NCBI RefSeq assembly: GCF_001295795.1
Contig: NZ_LJHY01000018.1
Span: 62,001-126,000 of the forward strand
Direction: 5' to 3'
Length of the DNA stretch: 64,000 nt
From: Novosphingobium sp. AAP83
Lineage (GTDB): Bacteria > Pseudomonadota > Alphaproteobacteria > Sphingomonadales > Sphingomonadaceae
The position numbers and the translations under genes were made by a program. This document shows, piece after piece, positions 9,153 to 18,044 of this stretch; positions within the stretch are counted from its first letter, which is position 1, and each line of letters starts with the position of its first letter. The notes under the pieces are model-generated. The model had not been told where the DNA came from. It ran no database searches and saw nothing but the letters and a program-made list of their open reading frames with translations.

Positions 9153-9542
9153 ATGCGAGTCCTGATAGTCGAAGACGAGCCATTGCTCGCCATGCTTCTC
9201 GAAGAGACTGTTGCCGATCTCGGTCACGAACCGATAGGCGCCGCTGCTACTGTCGCCCAAGCCTTTGCGCTGCTTGATGTAATGCCCGTCGATTGCGCTT
9301 TGCTCGATTATTCGCTCGGCGGCGATGCCACCTCTATCCCGGTCGCAAAGCGTTTGCAGGCGGAATGCGTGCCATTCACATACCTTAGCGGCCATAGCGC
9401 GCTTGATAAAAGCGCAGGCGCACCCGAGGGACCTTTGCTCAACAAGCCCGCGTCAATGGATGGCATTGCCTGCGCGATTGTAGCAATGGCCGCGCTCACG
9501 CCTCCAGCAAACTGTCCCGCCGCGCCAGACTCACCAGCCTAA
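9153..9542 (+). CDS. Single-domain response regulator (CheY-like receiver)
   Basis: The 129-residue protein is a receiver domain alone: acidic pocket in VEDEP (residues 7-9), phospho-acceptor Asp52 in LLDYSLGG, the Thr/Ser switch region FTYLSGHS, and Lys98 in LLNKPAS. No DNA-binding or enzymatic output domain follows. ATG at 9153 is preceded by GAAGG. Such regulators usually pass phosphate or modulate a partner kinase, but no histidine kinase is adjacent. Its last 47 bases overlap the 3' end of convergent fdhD. Confidence 0.88.
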   Translation: MRVLIVEDEPLLAMLLEETVADLGHEPIGAAATVAQAFALLDVMPVDCALLDYSLGGDATSIPVAKRLQAECVPFTYLSGHSALDKSAGAPEGPLLNKPASMDGIACAIVAMAALTPPANCPAAPDSPA

Positions 9543-10281
9543 GGCCATGCGCACGCGCCTGATCGACCGCCAGCGTCGATGCCGCCGAGATCGTCACCAG
9601 CAGCGGCACTTGCGCGATCACTGCCTTTTGCACCAGTTCAAAGCTGCACCGCGCCGTCAGCAGGATGAAATGGCCGGAAACGCTCACGCCCGCCCGCGCT
9701 GCTGCACCCAGCAATTTGTCGAGCGCATTGTGCCGCCCCACATCCTCGCGCACCAGCAGGATCGTGCCATCCGCCGCACAGAGCGCCGCCGCATGGGCCG
9801 CCCGCGTTACCTTGCCCAGCGCTTGCCTATCGCCCAGCGCCTCTGCCGCGCAAAACATTGCGGCCGGTTCCACCTCAAGCCGCGCCGCAACCGGCACCAG
9901 CGGGCGCATCACTTGCTCAAGGCTTTCAATCCCGCACAACCCGCAACTGCCCTCTGACAAACGCAAGCGCGCGCGCTCCAGCAATGGCCCAGCACCTGAT
10001 GCCGCCAATTGTATCCGCAGCATCCACCCGCCCGCCTCAACCGGCGCAGCGTGCGCGGAGACGAACTCATCCGGTGATGCAATCAACTGTTCGGAAAGGC
10101 AAAACCCCAGCGCATAATCTTCAAGATCAATCGGCGTTGCCATCATCACGGCATAGCCCACACCGTTGATCTCGATCGCGACCGGCGCTTCTTCAATCAG
10201 TTCGCGTGCAATCGCGCTTGCCGGGGAACCATCAGCATAATGTTCGCGCAAGGCAAAAGGGCGTGCGCCTTCAACCGGCAT
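9496..10281 (-). CDS. fdhD: Formate dehydrogenase accessory sulfurtransferase FdhD (FdsC)
   Basis: FdhD transfers sulfur from a cysteine desulfurase to the bis-MGD cofactor, which activates molybdenum formate dehydrogenases. The family signature with paired cysteines is seen as GSCGLCGIES; downstream segments include EDVGRHNALDKLLG and LTARCSFELVQKA. ATG at 10281 gives ~261 residues and an 11-base overlap with fdsD; an upstream in-frame start at 10323 lies deeper inside fdsD. It is the last gene of the fds operon. In other bacteria fdsC usually precedes fdsD; here the order is reversed. Confidence 0.93.
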   Translation of the reverse strand: MPVEGARPFALREHYADGSPASAIARELIEEAPVAIEINGVGYAVMMATPIDLEDYALGFCLSEQLIASPDEFVSAHAAPVEAGGWMLRIQLAASGAGPLLERARLRLSEGSCGLCGIESLEQVMRPLVPVAARLEVEPAAMFCAAEALGDRQALGKVTRAAHAAALCAADGTILLVREDVGRHNALDKLLGAAARAGVSVSGHFILLTARCSFELVQKAVIAQVPLLVTISAASTLAVDQARAHGLRLVSLARRDSLLEA

Positions 10282-10492
10282 GGGCACGCGCAGCAGCAAC
10301 CTTGGCCATCGCCTCTGCCGCAAGCGGATCTAGCCCGGCGTTGCTTTGCGCCAATAGCATGTCGATCATCACCGGCGTCCAGAACGCGGTGATATGCTCA
10401 GCAATCGAAGCCGCAGGCGTTGCGTCGAACGTCATGTTCCGCGCGATCTGGTTGGCCATATAGGCCAGCTTTTCGACCGTCTGCCCACTCAT
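10271..10492 (-). CDS. fdsD: Formate dehydrogenase subunit delta
   Basis: This 73-residue protein matches the small FdsD subunit: EKLAYMANQIARNM near the start, then AEHITAFWTPVMIDML, ending in an Ala-rich tail. FdsD contributes to assembly of the soluble NAD-dependent formate dehydrogenase and has no cofactor-binding motif. It overlaps the fdsA stop by 4 bases (ATGA) and the fdhD start by 11 bases, consistent with coupled translation within one operon. Confidence 0.92.
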   Translation of the reverse strand: MSGQTVEKLAYMANQIARNMTFDATPAASIAEHITAFWTPVMIDMLLAQSNAGLDPLAAEAMAKVAAARAHAG

Positions 10493-13341
10493 TCGGCAGG
10501 CTCCATCGCCGTGCCCTCGATCCTGCGCGAAAGCGTGGCTTGCGCCTCGTAATCCTCTTGCCAGTCACTCGGGCCGTTCGATGGCGTGATCTGCACGGCG
10601 GTCACCTTGTATTCCGGGCAATTGGTCGCCCAATCGGAATAGTCAGTCGTCACCACATTGGCCTGCGTCGCAGGGTGGTGGAACGTGGTGTAGACCACGC
10701 CCGGAGCCACGCGGTCGGTCACATGTGCCCGCAGTGTCGTCTCGCCCGAACGGCTCGCCAAACGCACCCAATCGCCAGACTTGACGCCGCGATTTTCGGC
10801 ATCGGTCGGGTGAATCTCCAGCAAGTCTTCCTCGTGCCAAACGCTGTTGGCGGTGCGCCGCGTCTGCGCGCCGACGTTGTACTGGCTCAGGATGCGCCCC
10901 GTGGTGAGCAGCAGCGGGAAGCGCGGGCCGGTGCGTTCGTCTGTCGGCACATAATCGGTCACCACAAACTTGCCGCGCCCGCGCACGAAGCCATCGACGT
11001 GCATGATCGGGCTGCCATCGGGCGCTTTGTCATTCACCGGCCATTGCAGCGAACCTTCGGCATCAAGTCGCTTGTAATTCACGCCCGTAAAGGTTGGCGT
11101 CAACCGCGCGATCTCGTCCATGATCTCGGACGGGTGGGTATAATTCCAGTCCAAGCCGATGGCCCGCGCCAGTTCCTGCGTGACTTGCCAGTCCTCATAT
11201 CCATTGATCGGTTCCATCACCTTGCGCACCGGCTGGATGCGCCGTTCGGCGTTGGTGAAGGTGCCGTTCTTCTCAAGGAAGGTAGATCCCGGAAGAAACA
11301 CATGCGCGTAATTGGCGGTTTCGTTCAAAAACAGGTCGTGGACGATCACGCATTCCATCGCGGCAAGGCCCGCTGCAACGTGCTTGGTATCGGGATCGGA
11401 CTGGAGGATGTCCTCGCCCTGGATGTAGATCGCCTTGAACGTGCCGTCGGTTGCGGCATCGAGCATGTTGGGAATGCGCAGGCCCGGTTCGGGGTCGATG
11501 GCCACGCCCCATTCTGCTTCGAACAGCGCGCGCGTGGCGGCATCTGACACGTGGCGATAGCCCGAGAGTTCATGCGGGAAGCTGCCCATGTCGCAGGCAC
11601 CCTGCACATTGTTCTGCCCGCGCAAGGGGTTCACGCCCACACCGCGCCTGCCGATGTTGCCCGTCGCCATCGCAAGGTTGGCGATTGCCATCACGGTCGA
11701 ACTGCCTTGGCTATGCTCGGTCACGCCAAGGCCATAGTAGATCGCGCCATTGCCACCCGAGGCATAAAGCCGCGCCGCGCCACGGATCGCATCTGCCTCG
11801 ACGCCCGTTACGGGTGCAAGGAATTCAGGGCTGTTGCGCTCGGCAGAGACGAATTCGGCCCAGTGCTGGTACTCGTCCCAATCGCAGCGTTCGCGGATGA
11901 ATGCCTCGTCGGCCAAGCCTTCGGTCACGATCACATGCGCCAGTGCGGTCAGCACAGCCACGTTCGTGCCGGGGCGCAGCGGCAGGTGATAGTCTGCCGC
12001 GATGTGGGGGCTGCGTACCAGATCGGTGCGGCGCGGATCGATCACGATCAGCTTGGCCCCTTGGCGAAGGCGGCGCTTCATCCGGCTGGCGAAAACGGGG
12101 TGACCATCGGTCGGGTTCGCGCCGATCACCAGGACAACGTCAGAATCTTCAACGCTATCAAAATCTTGCGTACCCGCCGATGTTCCGAACGTGGTCTTCA
12201 AACCATAGCCGGTAGGCGAATGGCACACCCGCGCGCAGGTATCGACATTGTTCGTGCCAAATCCTGCGCGGATCAGCTTTTGCACCAGAAACGTCTCTTC
12301 ATTGGTGCAGCGGCTCGACGTGATCCCGCCCAGCGCATTGCGACCGTACTGGTCCCGGATGCGGTTGATCTCATTGGCGGTATAAGTCAGCGCCTCTTCC
12401 CAGTTCACTTCACGCCAAGGCTGGTCGATGCTCTCGCGGATCATCGGCGAAAGGATGCGCTCCTGATGCTGGGCATAGCCCCATGCAAAGCGCCCCTTGA
12501 CGCAGGAATGCCCGCGATTGGCTTTGCCGTCCTTCCACGGCACCATGCGCACAAGCTGTTCGCCGCGCATTTCCGCGCGGAAAGTGCAGCCCACGCCGCA
12601 ATAGGCGCAAGTGGTAACCACCGCGCGCTCGGGCTTGCCGATTTCCTTGACCGCCTTTTCCTGCAACGTGGCAGTCGGGCAGGCCTGAACACACGCCCCG
12701 CACGATACGCATTCGGACGAGAAGTAATCATCAGACGCCAGCCCTGCCGAAACCTTCGATCCGAAACCGCGCCCCTCGATGGTCAGCGCAAACGTCCCTT
12801 GCACTTCATCACAGGCCCGCACGCAGCGCGAACAGACGATGCACTTTGAAGGGTCGAAGTCGAAGTAAGGGTTGGACGTATCGGTGGGCGCACCAAGATG
12901 GTTCTCGCCCTCATAACCAAAGCGCACATCGCGCAGGCCAACAGCGGCGGCCTGATCCTGCAATTCGCAATCGTTGTTGGCGCTACAAGTAAGGCAATCG
13001 AGCGGGTGGTCCGAAATGTAGAGTTCCATCACGCCCTTGCGCAGCTTTTGCAGGCGCGGGGTCTGGGTGTGGACTTTCATGCCCTCGGCGACCGGCGTGG
13101 TGCAAGATGCAGGCGTGCCGCGCATCCCGTCAATCTCGACCAGACACAGGCGGCAGGAACCGAACTGTCTGAGGTTATCGGTTGCGCACAACTTGGGGAT
13201 CGATCCGCCGGTCAGCGCGGCGGCGCGCATCACCGTGGTTCCGGCAGGCACGCTCACTTCGCGGCCATCGATAAAGCAGGTCACCTCCTGGTCCGAACGG
13301 ACCTCCGGGGTGCCGAAATCTGCTTGACGTTCATAGCCCAT
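10489..13341 (-). CDS. fdsA: NAD-dependent formate dehydrogenase, molybdenum catalytic subunit alpha
   Basis: The 950-residue catalytic subunit oxidises formate to CO2. Cofactor sites in order: an N-terminal 2Fe-2S domain (Cys52, Cys63, Cys66, Cys80); a NuoG-like cluster with HPLDCLTCSANNDC (111-125); two ferredoxin 4Fe-4S motifs, CIVCSRCVRAC (167-177) and CVSCGACVQAC (211-221); the cluster next to the molybdenum domain, CAYCGVGC (245-252) plus Cys280; then the bis-MGD domain. The molybdenum ligand is Cys373 in CARVCHSP, so this is not a selenoenzyme. Electrons pass through FdsG and FdsB to NAD. It lies between mobA and fdsD with short overlaps on both sides. Confidence 0.96.
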   Translation of the reverse strand: MGYERQADFGTPEVRSDQEVTCFIDGREVSVPAGTTVMRAAALTGGSIPKLCATDNLRQFGSCRLCLVEIDGMRGTPASCTTPVAEGMKVHTQTPRLQKLRKGVMELYISDHPLDCLTCSANNDCELQDQAAAVGLRDVRFGYEGENHLGAPTDTSNPYFDFDPSKCIVCSRCVRACDEVQGTFALTIEGRGFGSKVSAGLASDDYFSSECVSCGACVQACPTATLQEKAVKEIGKPERAVVTTCAYCGVGCTFRAEMRGEQLVRMVPWKDGKANRGHSCVKGRFAWGYAQHQERILSPMIRESIDQPWREVNWEEALTYTANEINRIRDQYGRNALGGITSSRCTNEETFLVQKLIRAGFGTNNVDTCARVCHSPTGYGLKTTFGTSAGTQDFDSVEDSDVVLVIGANPTDGHPVFASRMKRRLRQGAKLIVIDPRRTDLVRSPHIAADYHLPLRPGTNVAVLTALAHVIVTEGLADEAFIRERCDWDEYQHWAEFVSAERNSPEFLAPVTGVEADAIRGAARLYASGGNGAIYYGLGVTEHSQGSSTVMAIANLAMATGNIGRRGVGVNPLRGQNNVQGACDMGSFPHELSGYRHVSDAATRALFEAEWGVAIDPEPGLRIPNMLDAATDGTFKAIYIQGEDILQSDPDTKHVAAGLAAMECVIVHDLFLNETANYAHVFLPGSTFLEKNGTFTNAERRIQPVRKVMEPINGYEDWQVTQELARAIGLDWNYTHPSEIMDEIARLTPTFTGVNYKRLDAEGSLQWPVNDKAPDGSPIMHVDGFVRGRGKFVVTDYVPTDERTGPRFPLLLTTGRILSQYNVGAQTRRTANSVWHEEDLLEIHPTDAENRGVKSGDWVRLASRSGETTLRAHVTDRVAPGVVYTTFHHPATQANVVTTDYSDWATNCPEYKVTAVQITPSNGPSDWQEDYEAQATLSRRIEGTAMEPAE

Positions 13342-13864
13342 GAGATCGCTCCTCGGCAGCGCTCAGGTCTGCCGGTGTATTGATATTAGCAGGTTTGGAT
13401 TCAAAACGCACCGCGCGCGCGCCGATCCTTTCGGCAAAGGCGCGCATCGAATGGCGGCCATCGCCGGTCAGGATAGCGTCCACTGCATTCGATGCCGTAA
13501 CCGGCCACAGCCCGATCACGGGCTGATCGGCGCAATAGGAAGGCGCAGGGCTTAACTGGCCGATCAGGTCATCGCCCATCCCCACACTGTCCACCGCACA
13601 AGTCAGCACTTCGCTAAAACCCGCATCGCGCGCATGGTGCAGTGCAGCGGCAATCCCGCCCAGCGGCCCCATCCCGGCGCTCGGCCAATCGGGCAGGGTT
13701 TGCACAGACGCCACATCGCGCCCCACCACCACAACCGTCTCGCAAACGCCCGACAGCGCATCAACCGCCCGCGCCAGCAAAGTGCGCCCGCCCAGCTCGG
13801 CCAACGCCTTGTCGCTACCAAAACGGGTGGACAAGCCGCCTGCAAGGACTGCGCCGAGGATCAC
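13331..13864 (-). CDS. mobA: Molybdenum cofactor guanylyltransferase MobA
   Basis: MobA adds GMP to molybdopterin to form the MGD cofactor. The 177-residue protein begins with AVLAGGLSTRFGSDKAL, the nucleotide-binding loop with its Lys, and continues with MGPLGGIAAAL. It lies between fdsB (4-base overlap) and fdsA (11-base overlap), so cofactor supply is co-expressed with its main consumer. Classical fdsGBACD operons lack this gene at this position. Confidence 0.93.
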   Translation of the reverse strand: MILGAVLAGGLSTRFGSDKALAELGGRTLLARAVDALSGVCETVVVVGRDVASVQTLPDWPSAGMGPLGGIAAALHHARDAGFSEVLTCAVDSVGMGDDLIGQLSPAPSYCADQPVIGLWPVTASNAVDAILTGDGRHSMRAFAERIGARAVRFESKPANINTPADLSAAEERSHGL

Positions 13865-15402
13865 TCCGCCGCTTCCCGATCAGCAGGTGCCCCGAAATCC
13901 TCGGGCCAGTGGCGCAGCGCCGACAGCACAGGATAAGGCGTGAACCCGCCCAGCGCGCAGAGCGAGCCGAACTTCATCGTCTCGCACAAGTCTTCCAGCA
14001 GCGTGATTTCATCGCCCAATGACCGTTCGGCTTTGAGCGCATTGTGCATCTGCGGCAGCGTCTCGACCTTGTCCGCCGCGCGGCCGGCGCGCGCGCGGAT
14101 GCGGTCGATCAGTTCCACCCCGCGCGTCGAGCCAATGCGGCAGGGCGTGCATTTTCCGCACGATTCCACCGCGCAGAAATTCATCGCAAAGCGCGCTTGC
14201 GAACTCATATCGGCGGTGTCGTCAAACACCGTCAGCCCGGCATGGCCGATCAAACCATCGGCGGCGGCAAAGGCTTCGTAATCGAACGGCAGGTGGAAAT
14301 CGGCGGGCGGGTGATAGGCACCCAAAGGCCCGCCCACTTGCACCGCGCGCACCGGACGGCCCGAAGCCGTGCCGCCGCCCACAGTCATCACCAATTCGCC
14401 CAAAGTCACGCCGAAGCCGACCTCGAACAGTCCGCCATACTTCACATTCCCCGCGATCTGGATCGGCATCGTGCCCTTGGAACGGCCAAACCCGACCGAC
14501 GCATAAGCCGCCGCGCCATTGGCCATGATCCACGGCACCGCCGCCAAAGTCAGCACATTATTGACCACGGTGGGCTTGCCGAACAGGCCTTCGAGCGCGG
14601 GCAAAGGCGGCTTGGCGCGCACTTCGCCGCGCTTGCCCTCAATGCTGTTGAGCAGCGAGGTTTCCTCGCCACAGACATAAGCGCCTGCGCCCACGCGCAC
14701 TTCCAGCACGAACGGCGCAACCAGATGCGCCGATGCCCGCACCGCCGCTTCCATTTTGGCAATCGCATGCGGATATTCGCTGCGGATATAGACGTAGCCA
14801 CGCGATGCGCCGACGGCGAGCGCGGCAATTGCCATGCCCTCGATCAGCATGAAGGGATCGCCCTCCATCACCATGCGGTCAGCAAAAGTCGCGCTATCGC
14901 CCTCGTCGGCATTGCAGACCACGTATTTCTGATCGGCTGCGGCATTGGCCACAGTCGTCCATTTGATCCCCGCCGGGAAACCCGCCCCGCCGCGACCGCG
15001 CAGGCCGGATTCGGTCACTTGCGCGATGGTGGCCACACTGCCCAGTTCGCGTGCCTTGGCCAAGCCCTGCCAACCGCCATTCGCGGCATAGTCTTCAAGG
15101 CTCAAAGGCCGCGTCTTGCCCGCACGCGCAAAAGTAAAGCGCTGCTGCTTGGCGATAAACGGGTAGTCTTCGATGCGGCCAATGCACAACAATTGTGCGT
15201 CATCGTTAAGGATTGGCCCAACATCAGCAACGCCGACTGGTCCGTATCCTATACCATCAATCTCAACCAGCGGTTCAAGCCAGTGCATGCCCCATGACGA
15301 CACCCGCTCAACCGTGCAGCCCGCCGCGACAAACGCGGCAGCCACATCATCGGCACCGCAAGCCAGCGCCAGCGCATCATCGGAAATCCGCACTAAAGTC
15401 AT
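13861..15402 (-). CDS. fdsB: Formate dehydrogenase subunit beta (NuoF-like, FMN/NAD-binding)
   Basis: This 513-residue subunit carries FMN and the NAD site. A ~120-residue N-terminal region with a thioredoxin-like start is followed by the NuoF core: GLRGRGGAGFPAGIKW (NAD/FMN loop), VCNADEGDSATFADR, YVCGEETSLLNSIEGKRG, and the 4Fe-4S motif ESCGKCTPCRIG with a distal Cys in the C-terminal helical region (LCALGGFTPYP). It passes electrons from FdsA to NAD in the cytosol. It overlaps fdsG by 4 bases and mobA by 4 bases. Confidence 0.95.
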   Translation of the reverse strand: MTLVRISDDALALACGADDVAAAFVAAGCTVERVSSWGMHWLEPLVEIDGIGYGPVGVADVGPILNDDAQLLCIGRIEDYPFIAKQQRFTFARAGKTRPLSLEDYAANGGWQGLAKARELGSVATIAQVTESGLRGRGGAGFPAGIKWTTVANAAADQKYVVCNADEGDSATFADRMVMEGDPFMLIEGMAIAALAVGASRGYVYIRSEYPHAIAKMEAAVRASAHLVAPFVLEVRVGAGAYVCGEETSLLNSIEGKRGEVRAKPPLPALEGLFGKPTVVNNVLTLAAVPWIMANGAAAYASVGFGRSKGTMPIQIAGNVKYGGLFEVGFGVTLGELVMTVGGGTASGRPVRAVQVGGPLGAYHPPADFHLPFDYEAFAAADGLIGHAGLTVFDDTADMSSQARFAMNFCAVESCGKCTPCRIGSTRGVELIDRIRARAGRAADKVETLPQMHNALKAERSLGDEITLLEDLCETMKFGSLCALGGFTPYPVLSALRHWPEDFGAPADREAAE

Positions 15403-15812
15403 GCCAGCGCCTCCACCAGCGCGCCAAGTTTGGCGGCATCAAGCCGGGCATGGACTTTATCGCCTACCATCGCGTTTGGCCCAACGCTGCACAGGCCGAG
15501 ACAATAGATCGCCTCCACCTTCACGCGCGGATTATCGGCCAGCCCTGCCGCCAGCGCCTCAACCCCGCGCGCCTGACACGCCTCGGCGCGGCACAGCTTG
15601 AGCACCGCGCGCGCTTCGGGCGCTTCATGGAAATCGTGATAGAAGCTGACCACGCCATGCACATCGGCACGGCTGAGGTTCAGCGCGGCTGCAATCGTGC
15701 GGATCGCGTCTTCGGAAACGTGGCCGAATTCCGCCTGCACATCATGCAAAATCGGCAGAAGTGGCCCTTCACGCCCGGCGTGGGCGGCGATGATCTGTTG
15801 AATGCTATCCAT
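15399..15812 (-). CDS. fdsG: Formate dehydrogenase subunit gamma (NuoE-like, 2Fe-2S)
   Basis: This 137-residue thioredoxin-like 2Fe-2S protein is homologous to NuoE. The cluster ligands appear as CRAEAC and, about 35 residues later, CLGLC. The N-terminal helical part (LPILHDVQAEFGHVSEDAI) matches the family. It is the first structural gene of the operon. ATG at 15812 lies 72 bases after the regulator stop codon, and the gap contains two operator-like repeats. Confidence 0.94.
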   Translation of the reverse strand: MDSIQQIIAAHAGREGPLLPILHDVQAEFGHVSEDAIRTIAAALNLSRADVHGVVSFYHDFHEAPEARAVLKLCRAEACQARGVEALAAGLADNPRVKVEAIYCLGLCSVGPNAMVGDKVHARLDAAKLGALVEALA

Positions 15813-15855
15813 CTCAGCGCCTGATTTCAGCCAAACGCTGCTCAGGTCAAATCAA

Positions 15856-15887
15856 AATAGTCGATGTCTAATAGGAAAATTCTATTA
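15856..15887. promoter_or_regulatory. Tandem LysR-type operators upstream of fdsG
   Basis: Two overlapping dyads precede fdsG. TAATAG-N7-CTATTA (15869-15887) is perfect. AATAG-N7-CTAAT (15856-15872) is imperfect. The core ATAG-N7-CTAT is a classic T-N11-A LysR site and recurs upstream of the LysR gene itself. The distal dyad overlaps the regulator's TAA stop codon. Binding by that regulator is inferred. Confidence 0.6.
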
Positions 15888-16772
15888 CACCGTCATGAGC
15901 TCCCGCGCCGCAGCCAAGCCAGCACTGGCCAGTGGCCCAAGCGGCGCGCGGTTCATCACCACCAAACCGATCCTGCGCCGCTCTGCTTCACCCTCGAACG
16001 GCAGGAACCTCGCCCAGTCCAGCCCCTCCAAAAGGTGCGCGTAAGTATCAGGAACAATGGTGGAAAAGCCGCCAGAGCGGACCATGTCGAGCAGCGCCAC
16101 ATAACTGTCAGCCACCGCGCGCGGCGCAATCGCCAGTCCTTGCGCCTTGACCCGCGAATCCAGAATGCGGCGAAACTGCATCCCTTGATGGAGCAGACAA
16201 AGCGGCTGTGCGACAGCATCTTCCCAAGTGATCGCATCGCGCCCGTCAAACCCTGCACCGGCGCGCGTGACAAACAAGTAGCGTTCGGCATGAAGCGCCA
16301 CCGAAAGTACGTTTCCGGCGGGTTCGTGATCAAGATAGGTCAACCCCGCATCGCATTCAAACGCATTCAAAGACCGTTCGATCTCGCGCGAGGTGGCTGA
16401 TCTTACCGACAAGGTGAGGCCCGGATTCTGCGCCAGCAAGGCCTCGGCAAACAGCCCGACCAAGGGCAGCGCAGCAGGAATGGCGGCCAGCCCGAATTCG
16501 CCGCTGATCGGCGCGGAACTGGCCGCGACCGAACTGGCCATGCTGTTCACCGCACCAAGGATTTGCTCGGCCCAGGGCAACATCGCCTCGCCATGGCTGG
16601 TCAGGCCGATAAAGCGGCGATCCCGTTCAACCAGACGGCGCCCGACCTCCTGTTCCAGCGCCAGCAGTCCCGCCGACAGCGTCGGCTGCGAAACCCCGCA
16701 TTCCGCCGCCGCTTGTGCGAAGTGGCGCAGACGGGCAATGGTCACAAAATAGCGGAGTTGGCGAAAATGCAT
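15885..16772 (-). CDS. LysR-family transcriptional regulator (probable fds regulator)
   Basis: The 295-residue protein has an N-terminal winged helix-turn-helix (HFAQAAAECGVSQPTLSAGLLALEQEVG, residues ~17-44; key residues VSQPTLS) and a substrate-binding co-inducer domain from about residue 90. It lies directly upstream of fdsG on the same strand and diverges from bioB. Many LysR genes are divergent from their targets; here the target follows it. Operator-like dyads with the same core lie before both the regulator and fdsG, which suggests autoregulation and operon control, perhaps by formate. The effector is unproven. Confidence 0.9.
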   Translation of the reverse strand: MHFRQLRYFVTIARLRHFAQAAAECGVSQPTLSAGLLALEQEVGRRLVERDRRFIGLTSHGEAMLPWAEQILGAVNSMASSVAASSAPISGEFGLAAIPAALPLVGLFAEALLAQNPGLTLSVRSATSREIERSLNAFECDAGLTYLDHEPAGNVLSVALHAERYLFVTRAGAGFDGRDAITWEDAVAQPLCLLHQGMQFRRILDSRVKAQGLAIAPRAVADSYVALLDMVRSGGFSTIVPDTYAHLLEGLDWARFLPFEGEAERRRIGLVVMNRAPLGPLASAGLAAARELMTV

Positions 16773-16790
16773 GAAACCGGGGTTCTTAAC

Positions 16791-16809
16791 TGATAGACTA
16801 GGCCTATCA
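16791..16809. promoter_or_regulatory. LysR-type operator upstream of the regulator gene
   Basis: TGATAG-N7-CTATCA is a perfect 6-base dyad 18 bases before the regulator's ATG. The ATAG-N7-CTAT core is identical to the site before fdsG, so it is a good candidate autoregulatory site. Confidence 0.6.
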
Positions 16810-16961
16810 ATGCGCAGTTGCAGCCTGTGTCAACCGCCGGTTTTTGCAAGTACCAGCAACAATTGCAATTTCACCGATTGCAACTTTGCTAATTCACTGG
16901 CGCAACGTCCTGATATTTGCGCTAAGGGCCTCAACGACCATATGTTACAAGGACGCCAACC

Positions 16962-18044
16962 GTGCAGGAAACCGCGCTTATGCAGCGAGATGCCACCATC
17001 ATCGCCGACACCACCGCTCCTACCGGCGTCCGTTCTGATTGGACGCGCGAGGAAATCGCCGCGCTGTTTGATCTGCCGTTTACCGAACTGTTATTCCGCG
17101 CCGCCGAGGTGCACCGCGCGCATCACCGCGCAGGCGAGATCCAGCTTTGCACGTTGCTCTCGATCAAGACCGGCGGTTGCCCTGAAGATTGCGGCTATTG
17201 CTCACAATCGGTCAAGGCCGACAGCGGGGTCGAGGCGACCAAGCTGATGGAAGTGCAGGCCGTGCTGCAATCGGCCGCGCAAGCCCGCGATGCCGGTTCC
17301 AAGCGCTTTTGCATGGGCGCTGCGTGGCGCAATCCCAAGGAACGCGACATGCCCGCCGTGATTGCGATGATCAAAGGCGTTCGCGAAATGGGCCTCGAAA
17401 CCTGCATGACGCTGGGTATGCTCACCCCGGGTCAGGCCGAACAACTCGCCGAGGCGGGCCTAGATTACTACAATCACAACATCGACACATCACCCGAACG
17501 CTATGGCGATGTGATCACCACGCGCACGTTCGCAGATCGCATGCAAACACTTGATAATGTGCGCAGCGCAGGGATCAATGTCTGTTCGGGCGGCATCGTC
17601 GGCATGGGGGAAACCCGCGCCGATCGCGTCGGTTTCGTCCACGCGCTGGCCACGATGGAACAGCACCCTGAAAGCGTGCCGGTCAACGCTCTGGTCCCGG
17701 TCAAGGGCACAGTGCTGGGCAATATGCTCGCCGATACGCCGCTCGCCAAGATCGATGACATCGAATTCGTGCGCACCGTGGCCGTAGCGCGCATAACCAT
17801 GCCGCTGTCGATGGTGCGCCTTTCTGCTGGCCGTGAATCGATGAGCGAGGCGACCCAATCGCTGTGCTTTATGGCAGGGGCGAACTCGATCTTTACGGGC
17901 GATAAGCTGCTCACCGCCGCCAATGCGGGCGATGATGCCGATGCCGCGATGATGGCGCGCCTTGGCCTCAAGCCGATGGAAGGCGAAGAGCCGCTTCGTG
18001 CGATGAAAGCTGTAGGGGGCTGTTCAGGAGGCTGCGCGGCCTGA
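16962..18044 (+). CDS. bioB: Biotin synthase
   Basis: BioB is a radical SAM enzyme that inserts sulfur into dethiobiotin. The 360-residue protein carries the 4Fe-4S/SAM motif [11 protein letters not shown] (cysteines spaced CX3CX2C), [13 protein letters not shown], and [13 protein letters not shown] at 16962 is taken as start because AAGGA lies 8 bases upstream; ATG at 16980 is an alternative. The C-terminus ends in a Cys-rich GGCSGGCAA, common in this group. It begins the bioBFD operon and ends one base into the bioF start (TGATG). bioA and bioC are not nearby. Confidence 0.96.
   Translation: MQETALMQRDATIIADTTAPTGVRSDWTREEIAALFDLPFTELLFRAAEVHRAHHRAGEIQLCTLLSIKTGGCPEDCGYCSQSVKADSGVEATKLMEVQAVLQSAAQARDAGSKRFCMGAAWRNPKERDMPAVIAMIKGVREMGLETCMTLGMLTPGQAEQLAEAGLDYYNHNIDTSPERYGDVITTRTFADRMQTLDNVRSAGINVCSGGIVGMGETRADRVGFVHALATMEQHPESVPVNALVPVKGTVLGNMLADTPLAKIDDIEFVRTVAVARITMPLSMVRLSAGRESMSEATQSLCFMAGANSIFTGDKLLTAANAGDDADAAMMARLGLKPMEGEEPLRAMKAVGGCSGGCAA

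Noticed and set aside
12217..12237. Selenocysteine at the FdsA active site
   Set aside because: The ligand codon reads Cys (Cys373) and no in-frame TGA is present.
10420..15297. Plus-strand open frames of 375-432 codons opposite fdsA and fdsB
   Set aside because: They are the antisense of strongly conserved subunits in GC-rich DNA; composition is His/Arg-rich and no domain is seen.
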